DNA from: UBA9715 sp045614225
Lineage (GTDB): Bacteria > Actinomycetota > Coriobacteriia > Coriobacteriales > Eggerthellaceae
Length of the DNA stretch: 28,785 bases
Direction: 5' to 3'
Assembly: GCA_045614225.1 (NCBI GenBank)
Contig: JAZLCO010000025.1
Location: 1-28,785 of the forward strand
Position numbers and translations under genes: made by a program. This document shows positions 7,083-14,195 of this stretch, one piece after another (the stretch's first letter is position 1; every line of letters begins with the position of its first letter). The notes under the pieces are model-generated. The model ran no database searches, was not told the origin of the DNA, and saw only the letters and a list, made by a program, of their open reading frames with translations.

Positions 7083-7136
7083 GGCCGATTCGCGAAGGTG
7101 TAAGCTTTATCGCGAGTGTTCGTCCAACGAAAATCG

Positions 7137-7170
7137 AGCGGTGCGCCAACGGGTGCGCCGCTTTCTTGTT
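7137..7170 (+). terminator. Intrinsic terminator after the second SDR
   Basis: AGCGGTGCGCC (7137-7147) pairs with GGTGCGCCGCT (7152-7162) around AACG, an 11-bp stem with two G-T wobbles, followed by TTCTTGTT. This is the best-formed plus-strand terminator in the window and closes the block that begins at 4012. Confidence 0.75.
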
Positions 7171-7181
7171 ACAGGACTGGA

Positions 7182-7354
7182 AAACCGATTTCCTCCGGGG
7201 AGTTTGATCGCAAACCGATTTCCTCTGGGGAGTTTGATCGCAAACCGCTTTCCCCGGAGGAAACTGATTTCCTCCGGGGAATTTAATTCTGGGATGCTTG
7301 ATTGCAAATCACCTTCCCCGGGGGAAACTGATTTCCCCGCGGGAGTTTGATTCG
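7182..7354. repeat. Palindromic repeat cluster B, including a 30-bp tandem duplication
   Basis: The 7083-7442 gap holds the terminator and then this array. Units of 30 bp at 7182-7211 and 7212-7241 differ at one position (AAACCGATTTCCTCCGGGG versus AAACCGATTTCCTCTGGGG, each followed by AGTTTGATCGC). Two longer units (7242-7305 and 7306-7354) each carry two palindromic cores such as TTTCCCCGGAGGAAA and ATTTCCCCGCGGGAG and end in TTGATTGC or TTGATTCG. No unique spacers separate the units, so it is not a CRISPR array. Confidence 0.85.
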
Positions 7355-7442
7355 TCTGAAAAAATGCAGCTAGTCAAGAGGCGGACAAACTATCATGGAA
7401 CCTGACATGATTTGCAGAGTTTGAAACAGAAGGACGGGAGCA

Positions 7443-8102
7443 ATGGAGCCCGATTACAAGGGAATCGTGACACATGACGCTTCTGGGTTCGTAGTGCTTG
7501 CCGACTACGTGCCGAGCATCATCCAAGAAATCCGCTACTACTCGACATACAACTTCATCGGCGAGCGCATCGTCGGTTACGAGGAGCCCTGCGCCATCGT
7601 GACAAAAGAAGCCGCCCGCGCACTCCAGTCCGTCAGTGGCGAATTGGCATCCCAGGGTTTCCGCTTGAAGATTTTCGACGCTTATCGCCCAACGACGGCG
7701 GTGAAGCAATTCGTCCAATGGAGCGCCGACGACCTGGACTTGCGCATGAAGCCGTTCTTCTATCCCGACCTCGAGAAGGCCGAGCTCTTCAGGCGCGGCT
7801 ACATCGCCAAGCAGTCAAGCCACAGCAGGGGTAGCACCGTCGATTTGACATTGCTCGACATGACCACTGGTAAAGAGGTCGACATGGGCGGCCCCTTCGA
7901 CCTGTTCAGCGAAAAGTCGCACCCCGATTACCGTGGCATCACCGATGAACAGTACGTGAATAGGATGTTTTTGCGCGATGCCATGCTGCGCAACGGTTTC
8001 GAACCGATCTTCTGCGAATGGTGGCACTTCACGCTGAAGGACGAACCCTACCCCGACACGTACTTCGAGTTCCCCGTGTCGTCGGCTTATCTTAGGCAGT
8101 AA
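7443..8102 (+). CDS. D-alanyl-D-alanine dipeptidase, VanX/DdpX family (M15D)
   Basis: 219 residues, the family's normal size. These zinc enzymes hydrolyse D-Ala-D-Ala in the cytoplasm, for vancomycin resistance or for D-Ala recycling. The zinc and catalytic residues are present: SSHSRGSTVD gives His127 and Asp134, CEWWHF gives Glu192 and His195, and IFDAYRP gives Arg82, with the VanX spacing (His-x6-Asp, Glu-x2-His). No signal peptide is visible, so a cytosolic enzyme is expected. The ATG at 7443 has GGACGGGAG upstream. No vanH, vanA-type ligase or vanRS lies near, so a role in peptidoglycan turnover or D-Ala use is more likely than a resistance cluster. It converges on the ABC ATPase gene with 13 nt between the stops. 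Confidence 0.93.
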   Translation: MEPDYKGIVTHDASGFVVLADYVPSIIQEIRYYSTYNFIGERIVGYEEPCAIVTKEAARALQSVSGELASQGFRLKIFDAYRPTTAVKQFVQWSADDLDLRMKPFFYPDLEKAELFRRGYIAKQSSHSRGSTVDLTLLDMTTGKEVDMGGPFDLFSEKSHPDYRGITDEQYVNRMFLRDAMLRNGFEPIFCEWWHFTLKDEPYPDTYFEFPVSSAYLRQ

Positions 8103-8115
8103 ATCTAACGCGTCT

Positions 8116-8895
8116 CTACAGCTCTTCGAGCTCGATGTTGCCGCTGACGGGATCGAACGTGCCCGGCTCGAGATCGTACAACTCATCGATGATCGCTGGC
8201 GTGAAAATCTCCTCAGGAGGACCTGCCGCCACGACGCCATCGCCCTTGATGCACATGACGTAGTTGCTGACCTTGCGTGCGAGCGGCAGCTCGTGCAACG
8301 ACATGATGACAGCTACATCACGCGTATGCACGAGACGACGCAGCACGTTCAACAACTCGATTTGGTAGTGGATATCAAGGTAGTTCGTCGGCTCATCAAG
8401 CATGATGATGCGCGGCTCCTGCGCGATGGCACGCGCGAGCATGATGCGCTGACGCTGGCCGTCTGAGATCTGCATGAAGTCGCGGTCGCGCAGGTCCCAC
8501 ACGTGCACCATGTCCATGGCCTCCCGCACTTTCACGCGGTCCTCGTCTGAAAGGATGCCAAGACGACCCGTGTAAGGGAAGCGGCCAGTCTCGACGATAT
8601 CGGCACAGGTGAGCAGCTCTGTGCGCATGCGCTCGGTCAGCATGACCGACAGCTCGAGTGAAAGCTCGTGAGCCGTGAGCTCTTTGACGGGCCTTCCCGA
8701 AATGTACACCGCACCGCCAAGCGACTCGAGGTAGCCGACAATGCTTTTCAGAATGGTCGACTTGCCCGCACCATTCGGACCGATGAGCGTCATAATCTCG
8801 CCGGCATGCAGCTGGATGTTGACGCCTGTGAGCAGCGGAACGTTGTCGTACCCGACGACAAGGTCCTTCGTTTCCAAGTAAACCGGCTTGTCCAT
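8116..8895 (-). CDS. ABC transporter ATPase, FecE/BtuD family
   Basis: 259 residues. It energises import through the FecCD-type permease encoded just upstream. Walker A is GPNGAGKST (about residues 39-47), Walker B IIMLDEPTNYLD, and the H-loop is in IMSLHELPLA. The signature reads ISDGQRQR instead of LSGGQRQR, a mild change. The start ATG overlaps the permease stop (TGATG), so translation is coupled. The family serves Fe-siderophore, haem and cobalamin importers. The cobalamin riboswitch at the head of the locus favours a corrinoid or cobalt-related substrate; haem is the main alternative because of the NEAT-like domains. Confidence 0.95.
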   Translation of the reverse strand: MDKPVYLETKDLVVGYDNVPLLTGVNIQLHAGEIMTLIGPNGAGKSTILKSIVGYLESLGGAVYISGRPVKELTAHELSLELSVMLTERMRTELLTCADIVETGRFPYTGRLGILSDEDRVKVREAMDMVHVWDLRDRDFMQISDGQRQRIMLARAIAQEPRIIMLDEPTNYLDIHYQIELLNVLRRLVHTRDVAVIMSLHELPLARKVSNYVMCIKGDGVVAAGPPEEIFTPAIIDELYDLEPGTFDPVSGNIELEEL

Positions 8896-9947
8896 CAGCG
8901 CCTCGCTTTCTCACGCTTGAGTAGGATGCTGATGACAATCGGCGCGCCGAAGATGGCCGTGACGGCCGAAATCGACACTTCGGTCGGTGCGAATACTGAC
9001 CTAGCAATCAGGTCGCAGAACAAGCAGAAAATCGCCCCGCCGAAAAACGCTCCGGGGATGACGACGAGCGGTTTGGACGTGCCGAGTGCACGTTTGATAA
9101 TGTGCGGCACGGCGATGCCGACGAAACTGATGGGGCCAGCGAACGCCGTGACGGTAGCCGCAAGCAAGCTCGACAGCAAGATGAGCGCGATACGGAACGC
9201 GCGGATGTTGACACCCATGGAGCGCGCGTATTGCTCGCCAAGTTGGAACGCGCTGATCGGCTTTGACAAGCAGAACACCGCGGCGCTAGCCAAGATGACG
9301 ACCACGACCATGATGCCTACGTCGTTCCAGTTGGAACCTGAGAAGCTGCCGAGCGACCAGTTCTTGAGGTTCACGATGTTGGCATCCGATGCGAACGTGA
9401 TAAGGAAGTCGGTTGCCGCCGAGCAGATGTAACCGATCATGACACCGGCCACGATGAGCATGGACATCGAGTTGATACGCCGCGACACGAGCAACACGAA
9501 CAACATGGCAATGAGCGAGCCCACAAACGCTGACACAATCATCATGCCGCTCGTCATGACGCCCGACCCGCCGACAACGACGATCATCACGAGGGCAACG
9601 ACGAGCTTGGCGCCCGAGCTGATACCCAAGATGAACGGGCCGGCAATGGGGTTGTTGAAGAACGTCTGCAGCAAGAAGCCCGCAAGCGCAAGCGCGCCGC
9701 CCAGCACGGCTGCCGCAATCAGACGCGGTAGGCGGATATTCCAAATGACTTGGTAATTCGTGCTTTCGACACCTTGACCCGTCAGAATCGGCAGCAATTC
9801 CGACAGCGGCACGTTCAAGCTGCCGATACAGAGGTTGAGACCGCCGAGCAACACGAGCAGCACGGCCAACGTTGAAAACACGATGGTCACGCGCCTATGC
9901 CGTACGCTGCGCCCGAACGCCTCGTCTATTTCATTTTGTCGTTGCAT
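8895..9947 (-). CDS. FecCD/BtuC-family ABC permease
   Basis: 350 residues with about ten hydrophobic segments, matching the BtuC/FecCD type II importer fold; it should form a homodimer in the membrane. Family hallmarks include IWNIRLPRLIAAAVLGGALA near the N-terminus, ITSFAG-like segments such as TAFAGPISFVGIAVPHIIKR, and a C-terminal FAPTEVSISAVTAIFGAPIVI. ATG 9947 has AAGGAAGG about 5 nt upstream. Its stop overlaps the ATPase start. About 90 bp with a palindromic repeat cluster separates it from the binding-protein gene. It is the only permease gene here, so the transporter would be permease(2)-ATPase(2) plus the lipoprotein. Confidence 0.95.
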   Translation of the reverse strand: MQRQNEIDEAFGRSVRHRRVTIVFSTLAVLLVLLGGLNLCIGSLNVPLSELLPILTGQGVESTNYQVIWNIRLPRLIAAAVLGGALALAGFLLQTFFNNPIAGPFILGISSGAKLVVALVMIVVVGGSGVMTSGMMIVSAFVGSLIAMLFVLLVSRRINSMSMLIVAGVMIGYICSAATDFLITFASDANIVNLKNWSLGSFSGSNWNDVGIMVVVVILASAAVFCLSKPISAFQLGEQYARSMGVNIRAFRIALILLSSLLAATVTAFAGPISFVGIAVPHIIKRALGTSKPLVVIPGAFFGGAIFCLFCDLIARSVFAPTEVSISAVTAIFGAPIVISILLKREKARR

Positions 9948-9965
9948 GTACCTTCCTTGCCAAAC

Positions 9966-10039
9966 GCTCCCCGCAGGTAATCATTTTCCCGCGGGGAAAC
10001 TGGTTGCGCATGTTCCCCGCGGGTGTTTGATTCGAAATC
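9966..10039. repeat. Palindromic repeat cluster C, inside the uptake locus
   Basis: Copies of the same family: CTCCCCGCAGG, ATCATTTTCCCGCGGGGAAAC and GTTCCCCGCGGGTGTTTGATTCG. They fill the gap between the binding-protein stop and the permease ribosome binding site, so they would be transcribed as hairpins in the polycistronic mRNA. Confidence 0.75.
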
Positions 10040-10040
10040 G

Positions 10041-11576
10041 CTATGCCAGTTTGTGCACGTACGTCGTTTCAGCGCCCGAGCCCGTAACGATGGTGTTGAA
10101 GTCTGCGATGATGCGACCAGTTTGCATCATCTGCTGGTACATGTTCTGGTCAGTCACCCACACGTCCCCATTCTTCACGGCGGCGAAATCGTTGAGCAGC
10201 TGGTTCTTGCGTACAAGTGCATCGACGCTATCGACGCTGCTGTCGATTGACGAGTTGTAAATGATGATGTCAGCATCCTTCGCAATCGCGTAGAAACGCT
10301 CCATCTCGAGAGTGACGCTCGACATCGAGTCGTTGGCTTCATCAAGCTCGCTGAAGATGTAGTCGCCACCAGCCTGGTCAATCATCTTGGTCACGTAATC
10401 GCCCGGCTTGCGCACAATGGCGGCACCGTTCGAATTGATGTAGAAGAACGCAACGGTCTTGCCCGTGTCAACCGACTCGATTGACTTGACCTGTTCAATC
10501 TGTTCGTCGAACAGCGCTTGGGCCTCGTCCTCCATGTCGAGGAGGGCACCGTAGCACTTGACCCACTCTGTGCGTCCAAGCGGCTCGGACTCGTAGCTCG
10601 ACATTTCTGTGAATACGGGAATGCCCAGTTCGATAAGCTTCTCACGCACGTCGGGCGTATGGTTGATCATCGTCGACTCGATTGCCAGGCGCACACCCTT
10701 ACCAAGCAGAAGCTCGTAATCGGGAGCGCTGTACTTTCCGCCATAGACCATCGAGCCTGATTCCATGGCTGCTACAGCAGAAGGAATGTACCAGTTTTCC
10801 CTCGAAATGCCCGACACGGTGATGCGATCGAGCGCATTGAGCGCATCGAAGAGGCACATGGTGTCGGATGCAACGAGATACACGTCGCCGAGCGGCTGCT
10901 GAATGATGACGATGTCATCGTCGATACCACTTGGAGCTTCAGCGCCCTCGGGCACGGTTAGGTAACGCGCGCCATCGGACAGGCAGAACAGCTTGTAGCC
11001 TCCATCGTAGTAGTCGACAGTGAAGCATTTGGCATATTGCAGCTTCATGGAATCAGACGGCTGCCACCCATTGCCCAGATCGGCGTTGTGGAAGTTGGCG
11101 ACTTGAACCGTCGCGGCGGCCTCGAATTCCTCGCCCGCCTCAAACTTCAGCACGTAGTCAATCATGTGAGGCGTGCTCATGGCCGTAGTCTCAGCCTGGA
11201 ACGGCAAATCTTCGTCGACCGACGTAACCGGAATCTCAAACGTCGAATTGCCCTCGGTGTTGATGGGCTTGTACTCGACTCCATCGACGACCATCAGGTC
11301 GTAGTTCGAGCTCGACCAGACGACGGTCAACGTCATCTTGCCATTCACCACAACTAGCTTTGCAGGACTTTCGATGGAAGCACGCCCGCTTCCGCCCTCG
11401 AGCGAGACATCGATGTCGTACTCACCATCGGCAAGAACGCCGCTGGCAGCAGCGCTCGCCGTACCACTAGCACTTGACGAGCCAGCCGCGCCAACGCCCG
11501 TCGCTCCGCATCCGGCGCAAAGCGCCATGACGCCAGCCATTAGCACAGCACAAAAAATAATTGCGAGTTTCCTCAT
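10041..11576 (-). CDS. Lipoprotein fusion: NEAT-like domain plus TroA/BtuF-type binding domain
   Basis: 511 residues. The N-terminus MRKLAIIFCAVLMAGVMALC then AGC gives a lipobox with Cys23, so the protein is anchored outside the membrane. After a Ser/Ala linker, residues about 45-150 look like a NEAT-type beta-sandwich: DGEYDIDVSL, PAKLVVVNGKMTLTVVWSSS, FEIPVTSVDEDLPF, and PHMIDYVLKF, where HxxxY stands in the place of the haem-ligating YxxxY of Isd proteins. Residues about 190-511 are a type III (TroA/FecB/BtuF) substrate-binding domain, with DADIIIYNSS and VKNGDVWVTDQN near its end. It should deliver substrate to the permease and ATPase downstream. I chose ATG 11576, which has GGGGG about 7 nt upstream; an in-frame GTG at 11588 is unlikely. 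The NEAT assignment is by pattern only. Confidence 0.85.
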   Translation of the reverse strand: MRKLAIIFCAVLMAGVMALCAGCGATGVGAAGSSSASGTASAAASGVLADGEYDIDVSLEGGSGRASIESPAKLVVVNGKMTLTVVWSSSNYDLMVVDGVEYKPINTEGNSTFEIPVTSVDEDLPFQAETTAMSTPHMIDYVLKFEAGEEFEAAATVQVANFHNADLGNGWQPSDSMKLQYAKCFTVDYYDGGYKLFCLSDGARYLTVPEGAEAPSGIDDDIVIIQQPLGDVYLVASDTMCLFDALNALDRITVSGISRENWYIPSAVAAMESGSMVYGGKYSAPDYELLLGKGVRLAIESTMINHTPDVREKLIELGIPVFTEMSSYESEPLGRTEWVKCYGALLDMEDEAQALFDEQIEQVKSIESVDTGKTVAFFYINSNGAAIVRKPGDYVTKMIDQAGGDYIFSELDEANDSMSSVTLEMERFYAIAKDADIIIYNSSIDSSVDSVDALVRKNQLLNDFAAVKNGDVWVTDQNMYQQMMQTGRIIADFNTIVTGSGAETTYVHKLA

Positions 11577-11600
11577 GACAACCCCCACTATGCGAATTCA

Positions 11601-11637
11601 CCTCTCCAAGAGCGCCCAATATGCGCACTTGGAGAGG
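11601..11637 (-). promoter_or_regulatory. Strong hairpin in the leader of the binding-protein gene
   Basis: CCTCTCCAAG (11601-11610) pairs perfectly with CTTGGAGAGG (11628-11637). An inner GCGC/GCGC stem follows after a single A-A mismatch. It ends about 25 nt before the start codon. It is not followed by a T tract, so it may protect or gate the mRNA rather than end it. Confidence 0.5.
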
Positions 11638-11667
11638 CCATCGCTCTGCAAGCAAATCATAATCCGA

Positions 11668-11752
11668 ACCATTTCCCCGCGGGAAATCAGTTTCCCGTGG
11701 GGAAGGTTGTTTCGGCTATCTCCCTCCAATCATTTTCCCGCGGGGAACATGA
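11668..11752. repeat. Palindromic repeat cluster D, inside the uptake locus
   Basis: Three cores: ATTTCCCCGCGGGAAATCAG, GTTTCCCGTGGGGAAG and ATCATTTTCCCGCGGGGAA. The cluster sits between the terminator behind the chelatase gene and the leader of the binding-protein gene. Confidence 0.75.
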
Positions 11753-11795
11753 TTAAGAAAGAGCGGGGCGAGAACCATATGGCCCCCGCCCCGCC
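11753..11795 (-). terminator. Intrinsic terminator after the chelatase gene
   Basis: On the minus strand GCGGGGC (complement of 11788-11794) pairs with GCCCCGC (complement of 11763-11769), followed by TCTTTCTT. It lies about 20 nt behind the chelatase stop. It would lower read-through into the binding-protein, permease and ATPase genes, giving more of the two lipoproteins than of the transporter. Confidence 0.6.
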
Positions 11796-11815
11796 GGGAA
11801 AGGAAGGGACGCAGG

Positions 11816-13003
11816 TTATGCGATCTGGTCCACAACGGCCTTCACGTGAGCGACGTAGATGTCCTGAACGGCAGGAATCTCGCCCAAGCCGTTGATCTGG
11901 CAGTCGACGTTGTCGAAAGCACCAGCAGCCTTGAACTGGCTGTACCAGGACTCGGGATCCTCGGAGTCGGCCATGTCGTTGTTGGCATGGTCACCAGCGA
12001 CGACCATCAACGGACGCAGGACGACGTTCTTGAAGCCAGCATCCTTGACCTTGCCGATGACAACCTCACATGCGGTGTCTTCGGGCTCGCCCTCAACGGT
12101 GCCGATGAAGACGTTCTTGTAGCCAAGCTCGTCCATCACGGTCTGCATCTGGTTGTAGGTGACGTTGGCAGTGTGCGACGTGCCATGGCCCATGAGCACC
12201 AGAGCGGAATCCTCGGGAACGGCAGCAGCGGCCACAACGGCCTCAGCAACAGCCTTCTTGTCGTCGTTGATGACGGTGGCGTCAGCGCCCACCTCGCCGA
12301 GCAGCGGCTCGGCAACGACGATGTTGATGTCGGCCTTGTAGGGCTCGAGAGCAGCGACCAGCTCGTCGTACTCAGCGCCGTGCATAAGATGCGTCGGGGC
12401 GATGACGAGGTTCTTCACGCCAGCTTCCTTGGCGAGGTCGAGAGCCTGCTGCATGTTGTTGATCTGCTCGCCATCACGGGCGGCAATATGATTGATGATA
12501 ATCTGGGCGGTGAAGGCGCGACGGACGGACCACTCGGGGAACGCCGCGGCGATGGCCTTCTCAACACCGCCGATGGTGGCAACGCGGTTGTCATTGAACG
12601 AGGTGCCGAAGCTCACGACGAGAATCTCGTTCTCCTTGTCGGGCTTAGCAGCCAGCGGATCGTCCTTGGAGGCATCACCCGTGTCGAGACCGAAGTAGTC
12701 GGCTTCCTCGACAAGTTCCTTCTGGGCGTCAGTCAGGGCGTCCCAAGCTTCCTTGGCGGCTTTGCAGTCAGCGTCGGTCGAATCGGTGCGCTCCTGGACC
12801 TGGATCTTGGCGATGAGCTCGTCGACCGCAGCAGCGGCTGCAGCGTCGGCCGATGCGCTTGAAGAAGCGCTGGCAGAGGCGCTGGCCGAGCTGGCCGAAG
12901 CGCTAGCGGATGCGGACGATGCGCTGCCCGACGAGCAGCCCGCGATTACGAGGGCCATGCATGCTGCAAGAGCAAGCACGGCGATGTACTTTACGTACTT
13001 CAT
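11816..13003 (-). CDS. cbiK: Extracytoplasmic CbiK-type cobaltochelatase, lipoprotein
   Basis: 395 residues. CbiK inserts Co2+ into sirohydrochlorin in anaerobic B12 synthesis and is normally about 260 residues and cytosolic. Here a lipoprotein signal with Cys23 (LVIAGC) is followed by a Ser/Ala linker (24-58) and a helical segment, then the chelatase from about residue 125: EILVVSFGTSF, APTHLMHGAEY (His205), LVLMGHGTSHTAN, GTVEGEP (Glu304), RPLMVVAGDHANND (His339), all matching CbiK metal-site motifs. It therefore appears catalytically intact but exported. The ATG at 13003 lies 21 nt after the NEAT-like lipoprotein stop, under the cobalamin riboswitch. A periplasmic CbiK with bound haem is known from Desulfovibrio vulgaris, and CbiK-like HmuS proteins act in haem uptake. 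Cobalt loading or metal removal from an imported tetrapyrrole are both possible. Confidence 0.92.
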   Translation of the reverse strand: MKYVKYIAVLALAACMALVIAGCSSGSASSASASASASSASASASASSSASADAAAAAAVDELIAKIQVQERTDSTDADCKAAKEAWDALTDAQKELVEEADYFGLDTGDASKDDPLAAKPDKENEILVVSFGTSFNDNRVATIGGVEKAIAAAFPEWSVRRAFTAQIIINHIAARDGEQINNMQQALDLAKEAGVKNLVIAPTHLMHGAEYDELVAALEPYKADINIVVAEPLLGEVGADATVINDDKKAVAEAVVAAAAVPEDSALVLMGHGTSHTANVTYNQMQTVMDELGYKNVFIGTVEGEPEDTACEVVIGKVKDAGFKNVVLRPLMVVAGDHANNDMADSEDPESWYSQFKAAGAFDNVDCQINGLGEIPAVQDIYVAHVKAVVDQIA

Positions 13004-13024
13004 TGTTTTCCTTCCCTCAGTTGT

Positions 13025-13591
13025 TTATTCGCTTTTTTCGATTGCTACCGGATTGGAAACGGAAACCTTGTGATCGTACCAAGTGCCCTTCTCGCCGAGA
13101 ATCGCAACATCGAACTCTTCATCGAGCGCCGGCACCGGGATATCGAATCCATACACCTCCTTTGTGTCTCCATCACTATAGGTAACCGTGTCTGTTGTCG
13201 GCTCGATAACGCCTGCAGCATCGGCTTCGGCCTCTGCGGCCGTGCCTGCATAGACATCAACGATCTTCTTGGAAACGAGACGTACATGGATGGTCATTTT
13301 GCCGTTCTCGACGGTCAACACGCCTTTGCCCTCGTCAGCTTCGTTGACGTGGAACATGCTGCTGTCGGTGTTGAACTCAGCTTCGTAGGTTCCGTCTTCA
13401 AGTGTGCTGGCAGCTGCCGCAGAAGCACTCGTAGAAGCACTTGCCGCGCTAGCAGAAGCGGACGCCGCACTTGCAGAGGCGTTTGCCGAAGCGGCCGAAG
13501 AAGACGCCGATCCGCTCGACGAGCAGCCGGCAAGGACGAGCGCAAGCGCAAAAGCGCATGCGCACGCAAAAAGTTTCGCAATGGTTTTCAT
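13025..13591 (-). CDS. NEAT-like surface lipoprotein
   Basis: 188 residues. MKTIAKLFACACAFALALVL then AGC is a lipoprotein signal with Cys23. A Ser/Ala linker follows, encoded by repetitive DNA. From about residue 60 the sequence has the same pattern as the N-terminal domain of the binding-protein fusion: LEDGTYEAEFNTDSSMF, KGVLTVENGKMTIHVRLVS, FDIPVPALDEEFDVA and a final GTWYDHKVSV. I read this as a NEAT-like beta-sandwich that captures haem, corrinoid or a related compound; the family call is by pattern only. I chose ATG 13591 (AGGGGGAG about 6 nt upstream) because a longer frame reaching 13798 would run into the riboswitch and lacks a signal peptide. It is the first gene of the riboswitch-controlled transcript. 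Confidence 0.8.
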   Translation of the reverse strand: MKTIAKLFACACAFALALVLAGCSSSGSASSSAASANASASAASASASAASASTSASAAAASTLEDGTYEAEFNTDSSMFHVNEADEGKGVLTVENGKMTIHVRLVSKKIVDVYAGTAAEAEADAAGVIEPTTDTVTYSDGDTKEVYGFDIPVPALDEEFDVAILGEKGTWYDHKVSVSNPVAIEKSE

Positions 13592-13748
13592 ACCCTCTCC
13601 CCCTTGCAGCGAAACGATCGTTTGTGCGACGCAATACGCATTCGCACGTTTGCTTCGGCGACAATCGTTGATGGGAAGAGGCGCGAGGAGCACTTGGGCG
13701 GGGGCCCGCTCCTCAACAGCGAACACACACCACCAGGGTTCATAGTAT

Positions 13749-13950
13749 GTGCATTCAACAAGACAGGCTGGGCATTCTGGCTGCAGCTTGCGCCTCACAG
13801 TAATGGCCCTTGCTCGGGATTCGCACCCGATTCCCCCAGCGCGTCCGCTTCCACGGTACGACGACTGTCCCCTATGCAGTTATCAACGGACCCCGAGGCT
13901 CGGCATTCGTTGCTCTGGACTAACGACCATCAAACCAGCAACAAATGCAC
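13749..13950 (-). promoter_or_regulatory. Cobalamin (B12) riboswitch
   Basis: The minus strand carries the conserved cobalamin riboswitch core at 13791-13840, reading GGGGGAATCGGGTGCGAATC, then CCGAGCAAGGGCC, then ATTACTGTGA. The B12 box region (13764-13782) reads AGCCAGAATGCCCAGCCTG. The closing P1 stem is a perfect 7-bp pair, complement of 13944-13950 with complement of 13749-13755. The length (202 nt) is normal. It should repress the lipoprotein and chelatase genes, and probably the transporter, when cobalamin is plentiful. Between it and the start codon, GAGGAGC and GCTCCTC can pair (around 13685-13712) but have no T tract, so control may act on translation or at the later terminator. Confidence 0.93.
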
Positions 13951-13974
13951 GAGCGGAAGCCCATGTGTAGGGCA

Positions 13975-13980
13975 ATTATA
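13975..13980 (-). promoter_or_regulatory. -10 element for the riboswitch transcript
   Basis: The minus strand reads TATAAT here. This would start transcription near 13968, about 18 nt before the P1 stem. The hexamer at the -35 distance, CAGCAG, is poor. The AT-rich stretch 14000-14160 beyond it holds no gene. Confidence 0.5.
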
Positions 13981-14195
13981 TTCTTCTCACAAGGTCTCTG
14001 CTGCCTTTTTTGGGTGAAACGATTAGGAAAATCCTAAGGTTGTGCAAAATGACAAAGTTATCGCTGTTTACATTTTTCCTCACAACTACCTGTTTACATC
14101 TCTGTAGTCGTTATATAAAATAATTTTATTACTAAGGAAAAGCAACAAGTTTGACAGGTGCCTCACTGCCATAAGCGTGGAAAGCGGTCCGGAAA

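Noticed and set aside
7182..7354. Tandem repeats considered as a CRISPR array
   Set aside because: The 30-bp units are directly adjacent without unique spacers, the units vary, and no cas gene is in the window.
13592..13798. N-terminal extension of the NEAT-like lipoprotein
   Set aside because: It would start inside the riboswitch and put the lipoprotein signal 70 residues into the protein; ATG 13591 has a strong ribosome binding site and signal peptide.
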